From assembly GCA_945971355.1 (NCBI GenBank), contig CAMFPD010000044.1, positions 1-13,858 on the forward strand: 13,858 nucleotides of DNA. The letters are read 5' to 3'. Under the pieces are notes generated by a model. The model worked only from the letters and a program-made list of their open reading frames with translations. It made no database searches and was not told the origin of the DNA. A program made the position numbers and the translations under genes. This stretch comes from an uncultured Lachnobacterium sp. (lineage in GTDB: Bacteria; Bacillota; Clostridia; Lachnospirales; Lachnospiraceae). Every line of letters begins with the position of its first letter. The stretch's first letter is position 1. Shown one piece after another: positions 1 to 6,646 of the stretch.

Positions 1-87
1 AAGAAATTAGCCAGCAAGTCAACCAGCAAGAGCACCAAGAGTAAAGCTGGAAAGATATTGGCTAATCACAAGGCGAAGTACCATTGA
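1..87 (+). CDS. C-terminal end of a lysine-rich protein (partial)
   Basis: The first reading frame is open from base 1 to a TGA at 85-87 and gives 28 residues, about a third of them Lys, interspersed with Ser, Thr and Ala, ending in LANHKAKYH. Low-complexity basic tails of this kind occur at the ends of several nucleic-acid-binding proteins, but the tail alone does not identify a family. The gene starts outside the window. The coding interpretation rests only on the open frame and on its position upstream of a same-strand gene with its own ribosome binding site, so it could be a chance frame. Confidence 0.5.
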   Translation, partial: KKLASKSTSKSTKSKAGKILANHKAKYH

Positions 88-188
88 TTTAAACAGTCAA
101 TAATCACAGACCTGAGCATGTCTTAAAAGGGCTCTATTTTATTTGAATATTGTAAGAAATAGATTATATAAAATCAGGAGGAATAGGT

Positions 189-1091
189 ATGGCACAGTAT
201 TGTATCAAAGGAAAACGAATTATAAATGTATGTATACCAAAAGAGTATGACTTGGATAAAATTCAAATCGGTATTCCAGTAATGGATGATGAAGCAGAAA
301 GGGTAGGATTAATCGAAGTTGGAGACATAGTATTACCTTCGGGAACGTTTGGTCCTCAGAGTAGAAAAAATGCATATGGGTATATGTATGCGGATAAATC
401 TAAACCTAAAGAACGTAGATATGTATCAACAAATTGGATTCACCCTTTTGGTAATACTAATGCTTCTGAAGTACCAGTTGATATGTATAGAAAATGTTAT
501 CCTCAGGTAGTAGTACTACCATATGGAATAGAACTGTTATTATTTGAAGATAAGACTGGTAAACAATTTGTTGTAGTTAATTTATCTGCTGAGATAAGGA
601 ATGGATATTTGAAAGAGGCAATTAATTTGTTGCTTGAAATATATGGCATTTGCTATATTTTTGATGGTGTTATTCAAATAGAGAATTCTTCAAGAAGGCA
701 AAGATGTAACTGGGAAATTCTTCCGCCAGGAGAAATGCCAAGTAAACATATTGAAAGACAGTTAAGAGAGCATGGACAAAAAACAGATACTTATAATATT
801 TTTAGACTGGAATACATTGAGAAATATAATTCTGAAAAAGTAGTTGAAGGTATTAATGGCTTTAAAGGATATTATGCATTCGTATTCTCAGGTTATTGTG
901 TATTAGAATCTGCAATTTACGGAAATGCAACATATATTATCCCTAGAGAGAATTGGGAAAATTTGAGTCAAAAAACGAAAAAGGAGCTTTTCGCCGAAGA
1001 TAAAGTTGTAGCAAAAATTGACCATACAGAAAAATGGCAACAAAATATAAAAAATATATTTAATAAGCTCGGAATTACATTAAGCAAATAA
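189..1091 (+). CDS. Uncharacterised 300-aa protein of the defence-like island
   Basis: I do not recognise a named family. The start is well supported: an AGGAGGA-type ribosome binding site at about 176-182 lies 6 bases before ATG 189. The protein is soluble, with no signal peptide or membrane segment. The N-terminal part (residues 1-150) looks beta-rich, with hydrophobic strands near 108-133 (VVVLPYGIELLLF, then FVVVNLSAEI). The C-terminal part is more helical and charged, including a Trp-Glu-Ile-Leu-Pro-Pro stretch near 173 and a conserved-looking KIDHTEKW near 277. No nuclease, helicase, protease or NTPase motif is visible. A same-strand nuclease-like gene follows, and I infer the two may act together. 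The AT-rich codon use matches the rest of the island. Confidence 0.8.
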   Translation: MAQYCIKGKRIINVCIPKEYDLDKIQIGIPVMDDEAERVGLIEVGDIVLPSGTFGPQSRKNAYGYMYADKSKPKERRYVSTNWIHPFGNTNASEVPVDMYRKCYPQVVVLPYGIELLLFEDKTGKQFVVVNLSAEIRNGYLKEAINLLLEIYGICYIFDGVIQIENSSRRQRCNWEILPPGEMPSKHIERQLREHGQKTDTYNIFRLEYIEKYNSEKVVEGINGFKGYYAFVFSGYCVLESAIYGNATYIIPRENWENLSQKTKKELFAEDKVVAKIDHTEKWQQNIKNIFNKLGITLSK

Positions 1092-1156
1092 TAGGTTATA
1101 TTACTGCAAGCGGAAATATCACGTTGTGAAGTATTACGATGCATATAGCAAAAATG

Positions 1157-1182
1157 GAAGGTTGAAACATACCTTCTTTTTT
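1157..1182 (+). terminator. Candidate rho-independent terminator after the 300-aa gene
   Basis: GAAGGT (1157-1162) can pair with ACCTTC (1171-1176) across an 8-base loop, and six T residues follow at once (1177-1182). The stem is only 6 bp, so it may be a weak or partial stop, leaving some read-through into the nuclease-like gene. It lies about 65 bases after the TAA of the 300-aa gene. Confidence 0.5.
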
Positions 1183-1317
1183 GTACTTTAATTTGAAGAT
1201 GATGGCAGGATATACATTTAAGGAATTTATGACATGGTATGCATATAAACTGAAAACACACATATGTATTACTGTAGTCATGAAATACTTAATTCAAGGA
1301 GGTTGCAGAAGAATAAA

Positions 1318-1989
1318 ATGTATATGCCAACAGTAGACCAATATTTAGTTGCGGATTGCTTATTTATCATTGATGAGTTCAATATCCTGTACCGAGGTTA
1401 TAAACGGGATGAACTAAAAAAGGAAGCAGACGAAAGATTTAATGAAATGGATATAACAGTTAGAGTAGGATATCCGTTTAAACAAACTGTACATTACACA
1501 GCTGGAGAGAGTAATAGATTAAAAAAGGCACAGAAGATTAATCATGATTTGTACATAGAACAGCGTGATTTTAAGATTGAGATTAAGTATTTGAAGAATT
1601 GGGTAAGCTCGTCTGATACACGGTCGGCAAGTAAGACTTGGGGTGTGTTTCAGCAGGATTTTGACTGGTTGATGGATGAGATAGATGCTGGCAATAAAAA
1701 TAAGGTGGCATTTGTAATAGGATGGTTTAATTGTGTGGAATCATTTTCACAGCTAATTCAGTTAGGTAAGGGTGGTGGAGCATATCCTTTAGTGGATGAA
1801 AGAAAGTTGTCGTACTTTCCGTTTTTGAAGAGAGATAAGGAGCCAACGATAGCAAAGGACTTAAGGTATAATTATGCGAATGCATATAGGGTATTACCAG
1901 TGAATCCCATAAGTGCAAGAATTGGAGATTATAATTGTATGTTTCTTGGTAATCCACAGGATAGTTTTCACTTTGCAATATATTATTAG
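1318..1989 (+). CDS. PD-(D/E)XK-nuclease-like protein
   Basis: A 223-aa protein. Residues 77-93 read D-L-Y-I-E-Q-R-D-F-K-I-E-I-K-Y-L-K. An acidic residue (D77, or D84) is followed by a hydrophobic strand ending in E88-I-K90, the spacing of the PD-(D/E)XK nuclease core, so a metal-dependent DNA cleavage role is inferred. I cannot name the subfamily. A further hydrophobic strand (residues 130-137, VAFVIGWF) fits an alpha/beta nuclease fold. I chose ATG 1318 because AAGGAGG lies at 1296-1302, although the 15-base spacing is long; the frame is open back to 1264 and ATG 1324 is also possible. Everything from codon 152 to the stop, plus about 190 bases downstream, is repeated in tandem, but this first copy is intact. 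It is not similar to a complete restriction enzyme, and no methyltransferase is nearby. Confidence 0.72.
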   Translation: MYMPTVDQYLVADCLFIIDEFNILYRGYKRDELKKEADERFNEMDITVRVGYPFKQTVHYTAGESNRLKKAQKINHDLYIEQRDFKIEIKYLKNWVSSSDTRSASKTWGVFQQDFDWLMDEIDAGNKNKVAFVIGWFNCVESFSQLIQLGKGGGAYPLVDERKLSYFPFLKRDKEPTIAKDLRYNYANAYRVLPVNPISARIGDYNCMFLGNPQDSFHFAIYY

Positions 1990-2183
1990 AGCATAGTTAT
2001 GTGAGCGAGAAGAAGGTGTAAAAGCCTTTTATTTTGCTGTTTTAGGCCTAAAAATCAGGCAAAAAGTGGTATTGCACCTATATAGAGTCCGTTTTATGGG
2101 ACTAATACTTTGATATTCTTTAGATGTAAACAAGAAAGGACAAGAAATGGAAGTTGTTTTTGACCTCGAAAAAGAGGTGGAAA
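1772..2183 (+). repeat. Tandem duplication, copy 1 (412 bp)
   Basis: This copy matches 2184-2595 base for base at an offset of 412. It holds the last 72 codons of the nuclease-like gene, the intergenic spacer with a 14-bp palindrome TTTTAGGCCTAAAA (2040-2053), and the ribosome binding site and first 12 codons of the next gene. The match stops at 1771/2183 (G against A) on the left and after one shared G on the right. The junction therefore has almost no microhomology. Confidence 0.95.
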
Positions 2184-2401
2184 GTGGTGGAGCATATCCT
2201 TTAGTGGATGAAAGAAAGTTGTCGTACTTTCCGTTTTTGAAGAGAGATAAGGAGCCAACGATAGCAAAGGACTTAAGGTATAATTATGCGAATGCATATA
2301 GGGTATTACCAGTGAATCCCATAAGTGCAAGAATTGGAGATTATAATTGTATGTTTCTTGGTAATCCACAGGATAGTTTTCACTTTGCAATATATTATTA
2401 G
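2147..2401 (+). pseudogene. Chimeric ORF made by the duplication junction
   Basis: The first 12 codons (MEVVFDLEKEVE) are the start of the downstream interrupted gene. At 2184 the frame crosses the junction into the last 72 codons of the nuclease-like gene and ends at the duplicated TAA. A good ribosome binding site, AAAGGA at 2135-2140, lies 6 bases before ATG 2147, so an 84-aa fusion could be translated. It lacks the E-x-K nuclease core and is most likely a by-product without function. A dominant-negative or regulatory role cannot be excluded. Confidence 0.8.
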
Positions 2402-2595
2402 AGCATAGTTATGTGAGCGAGAAGAAGGTGTAAAAGCCTTTTATTTTGCTGTTTTAGGCCTAAAAATCAGGCAAAAAGTGGTATTGCACCTATATAGAGT
2501 CCGTTTTATGGGACTAATACTTTGATATTCTTTAGATGTAAACAAGAAAGGACAAGAAATGGAAGTTGTTTTTGACCTCGAAAAAGAGGTGGAAA
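2184..2595 (+). repeat. Tandem duplication, copy 2 (412 bp)
   Basis: This is the second, adjacent copy of the 412-bp unit. No substitution was found on reading the two copies against each other, which points to a recent event or an assembly artefact. Its start creates a fusion frame beginning at 2147. Its end carries the ribosome binding site AAAGGA (2547-2552) and ATG (2559) that lead into the gene interrupted by the IS element. Confidence 0.95.
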
Positions 2596-2600
2596 GGATG
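2559..2600 (+). pseudogene. 5' piece of a gene interrupted near the IS element
   Basis: ATG 2559 follows AAAGGA (2547-2552) with 6-base spacing and encodes MEVVFDLEKEVERM. After 2600 the frame runs into AT-rich sequence and the IS end, coding a hydrophobic tail that stops at 2691-2693. The six bases AGGATG at 2595-2600 recur at 4223-4228 on the far side of the IS, in the same reading frame. Joining the two sides there gives a continuous 142-aa protein, so I read this as the head of the gene whose tail lies at 4223-4615. The exact join is an inference. Confidence 0.62.
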
Positions 2601-2633
2601 AAGCTTATGTTTATTATACTATTTATCTTATTT

Positions 2634-2690
2634 ACTAAAACTTCCCATACCCAAAATGGGATTTGTACCTTGAAAATTCAATATTTCAGC
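2634..2690 (+). repeat. IS4 left terminal inverted repeat
   Basis: The outer 14 bases (ACTAAAACTTCCCA, 2634-2647) and the inner 24 bases (2667-2690) are perfect reverse complements of 4202-4215 and 4159-4182. The 19 bases between them have the same length on both sides but match at only 9 positions. This side can fold CCCAT (2644-2648) with ATGGG (2656-2660). Confidence 0.9.
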
Positions 2691-2705
2691 TAACAAAATA
2701 ACGAT

Positions 2706-4079
2706 TTATGCCACCTTAACCTGTGGATGGAGCGCATTGCGCAGATATTCTGGCAGTCTGGACTCAAAATCAGAAGCGAAAGCGGATATCTGTTCGTCAC
2801 TTAATTTCAGAATCTCCTGAAGGCTTGCCTTTAAAGCATCCATCAGGATGCCAAGGGAGCGACAGAAAGTAATATCTGCCATTTCGTCTACAAGGAAAAA
2901 GAATAATTCACCCAATGTGCGTTGATCTTCGTTTTGTCGCTGCTCCATCGCAAGCAGCATATATCTGGTAAACACGATTGCTGTATGGGCAGTCAGCGCA
3001 TCATATGATAAGCTATGGCACTCGCCGATAAGATTAAGCATGGACTTACAGGTTTTGAAAAACACTTCAATCTGCCAGCGTTTTCCATAGATACGGATGA
3101 TCTCTTCTTCGGAAAGATCTGTATCGGTGCATACAAAAGCAAGCCAATCCTTACGGTTAGCCTTATTCCTGACACAGACGATTTTAGCCGGAATCGGGTT
3201 TTCTTTTCCAATCTTTACATCAATGGAGAGCAGATATTTTGATCTTCCTCTGCGTTTCTTGTTTCTGGAGTAGATTTCCTTGATATTGAGCTGTTCGCCA
3301 CAGTATTCATATTTAATACGTGAGCTCTTCTTGATCATGGCAATCACATCCATCCCTTTGGATTTTATGTCTGTTATCTGGGCTGGATTGGCAAACCAGG
3401 AATCAAAAAGAACATAATCAGCAGATAATCCGGCCGTGGCTGCCGTATCCAGAAGAGTCATCATGGCTTCCGATGCTTTTGTACGAGCAAGTTTCCGACG
3501 TTTTCCAGCAAGTGTTCTTTTATCAAATGCCTTCGTTGGACCAATAATGTTGGATTCCTTAGATGAAGCCAGAAGACAACTGTTTACAGGAATCAGGGTG
3601 TTTCCATCACTCCAGCTTAATGTAAGCATGCGATAGCCCTTTTTGTAGTTCATGCTAGTGTGATTAAAGACTTTTGAACCAAGCTTCTTACAACTGGTAC
3701 GATTGAAAAGACTGTCATCAATGATAAATACATTTTTCCTGGATTCATCTGTCAGTTCTTTGGTTTCGTTGTTGACGATATCAGCAGCAAGAAGCGAGGT
3801 AAAACGGAGCCAGTTAGTCTTTGAAGAGTTTAGGAAACGATAAAAGGTATTCTTGGAGAAATCTTCACGAAAAGATCCGGTACGTTGCTGCATATACATG
3901 CTGCGACCTACAAAGATATTGCCAAGTTTGTATCTCAGAAGAGAAATAGCAGGAACACCTTTCTCTTTTGTTCCATTACATTTTTTCAAAAGTTCACCTA
4001 CATGATGTTTTGAAAAAAATCTCTGAATACAGTCAAGTAATGCTACCTCATTAGTGCTATTCTGTGTTAAAATGGACAT
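2706..4079 (-). CDS. IS4-family DDE transposase
   Basis: A full-length 457-aa transposase with all catalytic landmarks. The DDE triad is D121 (FIIDD), D226 (LFDSWF) and E338. The IS4-family signature Y-x2-R-x3-E-x6-K is exact: Y331, R334, E338, K345. By family it cuts and pastes its own DNA in the RNase H-like fold. The start is supported by AAAGGAG (complement of 4089-4095) with 9-base spacing, and an extended -10 promoter lies just upstream. No frameshift or stop is present, so the element may still be mobile. It points opposite to all surrounding genes. Its sequence is less AT-rich than the island around it, fitting separate arrival. Confidence 0.96.
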   Translation of the reverse strand: MSILTQNSTNEVALLDCIQRFFSKHHVGELLKKCNGTKEKGVPAISLLRYKLGNIFVGRSMYMQQRTGSFREDFSKNTFYRFLNSSKTNWLRFTSLLAADIVNNETKELTDESRKNVFIIDDSLFNRTSCKKLGSKVFNHTSMNYKKGYRMLTLSWSDGNTLIPVNSCLLASSKESNIIGPTKAFDKRTLAGKRRKLARTKASEAMMTLLDTAATAGLSADYVLFDSWFANPAQITDIKSKGMDVIAMIKKSSRIKYEYCGEQLNIKEIYSRNKKRRGRSKYLLSIDVKIGKENPIPAKIVCVRNKANRKDWLAFVCTDTDLSEEEIIRIYGKRWQIEVFFKTCKSMLNLIGECHSLSYDALTAHTAIVFTRYMLLAMEQRQNEDQRTLGELFFFLVDEMADITFCRSLGILMDALKASLQEILKLSDEQISAFASDFESRLPEYLRNALHPQVKVA

Positions 4080-4120
4080 GGCATAAATCTCCTTTGTAAA
4101 AATGGTTTCTCGACAATTCC

Positions 4121-4129
4121 ATTATACCA
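4121..4129 (-). promoter_or_regulatory. Extended -10 promoter of the transposase
   Basis: On the minus strand the bases read TGGTATAAT, an exact TATAAT -10 preceded by the TGn extension, about 40 bases before the transposase start. No good -35 is seen at 16-18 bp, which extended -10 promoters can do without. Confidence 0.62.
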
Positions 4130-4158
4130 AACGGAATGTATTTATGCCTTTTTTATTG

Positions 4159-4215
4159 GCTGAAATATTGAATTTTCAAGGTTCAGCACACCTTAGAGGT
4201 GTGGGAAGTTTTAGT
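4159..4215 (+). repeat. IS4 right terminal inverted repeat
   Basis: Reverse complement of the left repeat at its outer 14 and inner 24 bases. The 19-base middle differs from the left end, yet it forms its own hairpin: CACACCT (4188-4194) pairs with AGGTGTG (4198-4204) around a 3-base loop. Confidence 0.9.
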
Positions 4216-4222
4216 TAATTAT

Positions 4223-4615
4223 AGGATGTTCGAACGAAAGATACAGTTTTCGGAGGATATGATTAATAGTAAAGATTTGATGGAAAAGAAAAGTGCGCTA
4301 GATTTTATTATAGATGCACTTCAATATCTTATATCTACTCAAGGAGACAGCAGAAATGAACAGTATAAAGCACTGGCGTTGAGTGTAAGCGATAATATGG
4401 ATGGAAAAGTTTATGCTGTTGTAAAAAAGGAATTGGATGAATTAATGAAATTATCTAATGAGTATTTTGATGTTAGGCATAATGATTACCTGAATGCTGC
4501 TAAGGAAAAAAGGGAGGCCTTGAACGATTCACAGTTTATAGAGTATTTATATAATCGTGCGTATGCAATGTTGTATTTACTTAGAATAAAACATAAGGCT
4601 GTGGATGAAGATTAG
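4223..4615 (+). pseudogene. 3' piece of the IS-interrupted helical protein gene
   Basis: This is the tail of the gene whose head is at 2559-2600; the frame is open from 4199 through AGGATG at 4223-4228 to TAG at 4613-4615. The roughly 130 residues are charged and apparently all helical, with a C-terminal section VRHNDYLNAAKEKREAL followed by hydrophobic AMLYLLR. I do not recognise a family; a small HEPN-like helical bundle is possible but no R-x4-6-H motif is visible. No convincing ribosome binding site is placed to restart translation: GGAGG at 4252-4256 is only 2 bases before ATG 4259. The reconstructed 142-aa protein sits 55 bases before the ApeA-like gene and may have been its operon partner. 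Confidence 0.65.
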
Positions 4616-4670
4616 AGAAAATGTGAAACTTGTTTGCAAATAACCAGATTAAAAGGAAGAAGGGATTGGC

Positions 4671-6116
4671 ATGGAACATACTGGACATGTTCGAATTGAA
4701 AGAAAAATAGTTCCATATCATTTAAAAGATAAAAAAGTTAATTTGATTCCTAATAATACATACGCATCTTTGTTACCGGGAGATGTCAAAGAAAACGAGG
4801 TAATAAAAGGAGTTACTACGGGGAACAGAGAGATTGCGTTTATTGGATGTAAATATAATAATTGTAGCTTGGGATACAAAGCATTGGTGATTTCAAATTG
4901 CAATACAGGATTATATTCGTGAATAACAAAATTTGATAGAATTTGCTTTGAGGGAAAGGCCGTTAATACTTTTACAGGTCCCGGAAGAGCTTTTATATCT
5001 GAAGAGGGATTTGATATTTCGGAGAGAATGAAAGGTATTACTCCTAAAAAATGGGAAGAAGTGAACTCGAAGGTTAAAACAAAGATAAGAGCTGATGAAA
5101 TTCAATTGTCAGTGGACTTTAGTTTTTGGCATAATTTGAAATATGCTGAAACTTCAATGGGAGAAGCTATACCACGTTTTTCGTTGGAATATATGAGAAA
5201 GAAAGATATTAAATCAATTCCACAAATATACTTAATGGTTTATGATTTCTTTTGTTTTCTAAATTTTAGGCGTAATATCAGTTTTGATAAAATTACATTA
5301 CAAATTAAAGAAGGCGATAAATTTAATACAATCGCGACTGTGTATGTTAATGCTGAAGATAATGGTGAGTATGATCGTAATGAAAATAATAGCATTATTT
5401 CAGAAGATTGTAATCAGTATGGGGGAGATCTGTTTAAAGTTGTGGCCTTGAGAAGAACACAGAAAATATATGATAATTTTTATATTCCTCGAAATTCTAA
5501 AGAAGCTTCATCAGTTACGTATGAAAAGTATCTTGCTTGTGCACTGAGCTTAGAGAGTGAATATGAAAAGCTATATCCTTCGAAGAAAATAGATAATAAA
5601 TCTTATGCCGATGTACATAATCTTTTTGAAAAAACGGCAGATGAATTAAGTGTATTATTTGATGCTATAAAAAATGAACAGCTTACATTTGATGAATTTC
5701 TAAAATTATACTATAACGGTGTGAATAAAAAGTATAACAAATTTGTGAATGATGCATCGAAAACTAAGCAGCGAAAAACGGATGGATACTGTGAGAAGAT
5801 TAAAGATGCATTATCAAAAATTGATTACAGTCTTGCTGAAAAATATAAGAACGCAATAAACAATAACAAAGAGTATCTACAGCCAGTTATAGATAAGCTG
5901 TGTAATTACAATCACATACAATTTCCTTCAGCTAATGATGCTGGTAATATATTTGCTGATTTTAGAAATGGAATCGCGCATGGAAATCCAAGAGAAATAG
6001 AAAGAATCCATTGTGTTTTGTATGAGGTTGCAAGGGCACTTATATATATAATGGTTTTGAAAAAAGCAAATGCAGACAGTGAGAGCATAAAAGCAATCAT
6101 AAAGAAGTTGTTTTGA
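4671..6116 (+). pseudogene. ApeA-like HEPN abortive-infection protein with in-frame stop
   Basis: A single frame of 481 codons is broken only by TGA at 4920-4922 (codon 84); ATG 5028 lies downstream in the same frame. The N-terminal half resembles the beta-rich ApeA N-terminal domain (the GHVRIERKIVPYHL start, ITKFDRICFEG just after the stop). The C-terminal part, about codons 290-480, is helical and carries a HEPN ribonuclease motif R432-N-G-I-A-H437 in DFRNGIAHGNP. HEPN proteins of this group cut RNA during phage infection and stop growth of the infected cell. The start has AAGGAAGAAGGG at about 4652-4663. One C-to-T change (CGA, Arg) would create the stop. A restart at ATG 5028 would give 362 aa without the first part of the sensor domain. 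Call as pseudogene if the base is real; sequencing error or read-through is the alternative. Confidence 0.82.
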
Positions 6117-6122
6117 AATGAA

Positions 6123-6160
6123 GTAGTAATTAGTGAGTAGTTCTACTCCGTTTCTACTAC
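6123..6160. repeat. Nested inverted repeat after the island
   Basis: Outer arms GTAGTA (6123-6128) and TACTAC (6155-6160) enclose inner arms GAGTAG (6135-6140) and CTACTC (6143-6148), with 6-base gaps of equal size on both sides. It begins 6 bases after the ApeA-like stop codon. There is no T-run, so it is not a typical terminator. It could be a protein or recombinase binding site marking the island edge. Confidence 0.55.
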
Positions 6161-6245
6161 GATTGCTGTACACATCTTGCAATATTTTGCTAAGTTTTGC
6201 ATTTTTTGTACAGAAATGACCGATACATAAAGAAGAATTTACACC

Positions 6246-6279
6246 GCGCAAATCGCTGCAAATAGCAGCAGGACAGCGC
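6246..6279 (+). promoter_or_regulatory. GC-rich hairpin in the leader of the phosphatase relic
   Basis: GCTGC (6255-6259) pairs with GCAGC (6265-6269) over an AAATA loop, inside outer arms GCGC (6246-6249) and GCGC (6276-6279). It stands out in AT-rich DNA and ends 7 bases before AAGGAG (6287-6292), the ribosome binding site of the relic at 6298. It may be a leftover leader structure that controlled translation of the lost gene. I cannot assign a riboswitch class. Confidence 0.4.
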
Positions 6280-6297
6280 ATTTTGAAAGGAGTTTTT

Positions 6298-6375
6298 ATG
6301 AGTATATGCGTACTTTTCATCTGCCACGGCAACATCTAGCGAATTTCATAAGATGCTTGTAAAAGATTTATACTG
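6298..6375 (+). pseudogene. Relic of a low-molecular-weight phosphotyrosine phosphatase
   Basis: AAGGAG at 6287-6292 precedes ATG 6298, and the frame reads MSICVLFICHGNI before TAG 6337-6339. That is the first beta strand and the beginning of the C-x5-R active-site loop of the family (normally CHGNICRS), cut off exactly at the second Cys. Shortly after, another frame reads EFHKMLVKDLY, like the helix after that loop, which suggests a small deletion. Nothing of the remainder is left before the next gene. The end coordinate is approximate. An intact, diverged member of the same family lies at 7537-8025. Confidence 0.66.
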
Positions 6376-6424
6376 CCCTTTAATAAGTTAGTTTTAAAAG
6401 TATTGAAAATACAAGGAGAATCGC

Positions 6425-6643
6425 ATGAGATTATTAAAAAAGAAGTCAAAAGTGATGATATATGACAAGGAAAATAAGAAACCTGTAATCAAATCGAGTA
6501 TTTGTAATGGCGAACAGATTGCCGGATTTAAGGATATACATACAGGAAAATTTGAAGAAGTTATGCTTATTAGGAGTCAGTCGGATTTAGATAAATTTAA
6601 AACCATGTATGGAATTGAAGAGGAAATAGCAAAGGAATATTGA
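6425..6643 (+). CDS. Conserved small protein, 72 aa, unknown function
   Basis: AAGGAGA (6413-6419) precedes ATG 6425. The protein begins with a basic stretch (MRLLKKKSKV), then a compact beta-like core (KKPVIKSSICNGEQIAGFKDIHTGKFEEVMLI) and an acidic end. From memory, similar small proteins are common in Lachnospiraceae and are sometimes labelled aspartate dehydrogenase, which a 72-residue protein without a nucleotide-binding fold cannot be. The single Cys and the SICNGEQ stretch are the most distinctive features. The stop is 3 bases before the PAS gene, so the two are probably co-transcribed and may work together. Function is unknown. Confidence 0.85.
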   Translation: MRLLKKKSKVMIYDKENKKPVIKSSICNGEQIAGFKDIHTGKFEEVMLIRSQSDLDKFKTMYGIEEEIAKEY

Positions 6644-6646
6644 GTA

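Larger units (their letters stand above)
2634..4215 (-). mobile_element. IS4-family insertion sequence, about 1.58 kb
   Basis: The element has one intact transposase gene (minus strand) between long inverted repeats at 2634-2690 and 4159-4215. The length is within the usual range for IS4-family elements. It lies inside a small defence-island gene and splits it. No direct target duplication touches the inverted-repeat tips. The nearest candidate is AGGATG at 2595-2600 and 4223-4228, which is offset by 33 bases on the left and 7 on the right. Either the true element is slightly longer than the visible repeats, or the flanks changed after insertion. Confidence 0.88.

Noticed and set aside
143..172. 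Possible promoter TTGAAT with TATATA or TATAAA before the 300-aa gene
   Set aside because: It would place the transcription start on or just before the ribosome binding site at 176-182, leaving no usable leader, and AT-rich DNA gives such matches by chance.
1199..1336. Small plus-strand frame starting MMAGYTFKEFMTWYAYKLK
   Set aside because: It overlaps the start of the nuclease-like gene in another frame and has no ribosome binding site or recognisable motif.
2040..2053. 14-bp palindrome TTTTAGGCCTAAAA in the duplicated spacer as a terminator
   Set aside because: It has no loop and no following T-run; flanking pairings do not extend. It is noted only as part of the repeat.
4920..4922. TGA read as selenocysteine or a reassigned codon
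   Set aside because: No strong hairpin follows the codon, the protein is not a redox family, and all other genes in the window use TGA or other stops normally as terminators.
6425..6643. Aspartate dehydrogenase label for the 72-aa protein
   Set aside because: The protein is far too short and has no dinucleotide-binding motif; the label appears to be a propagated misannotation.
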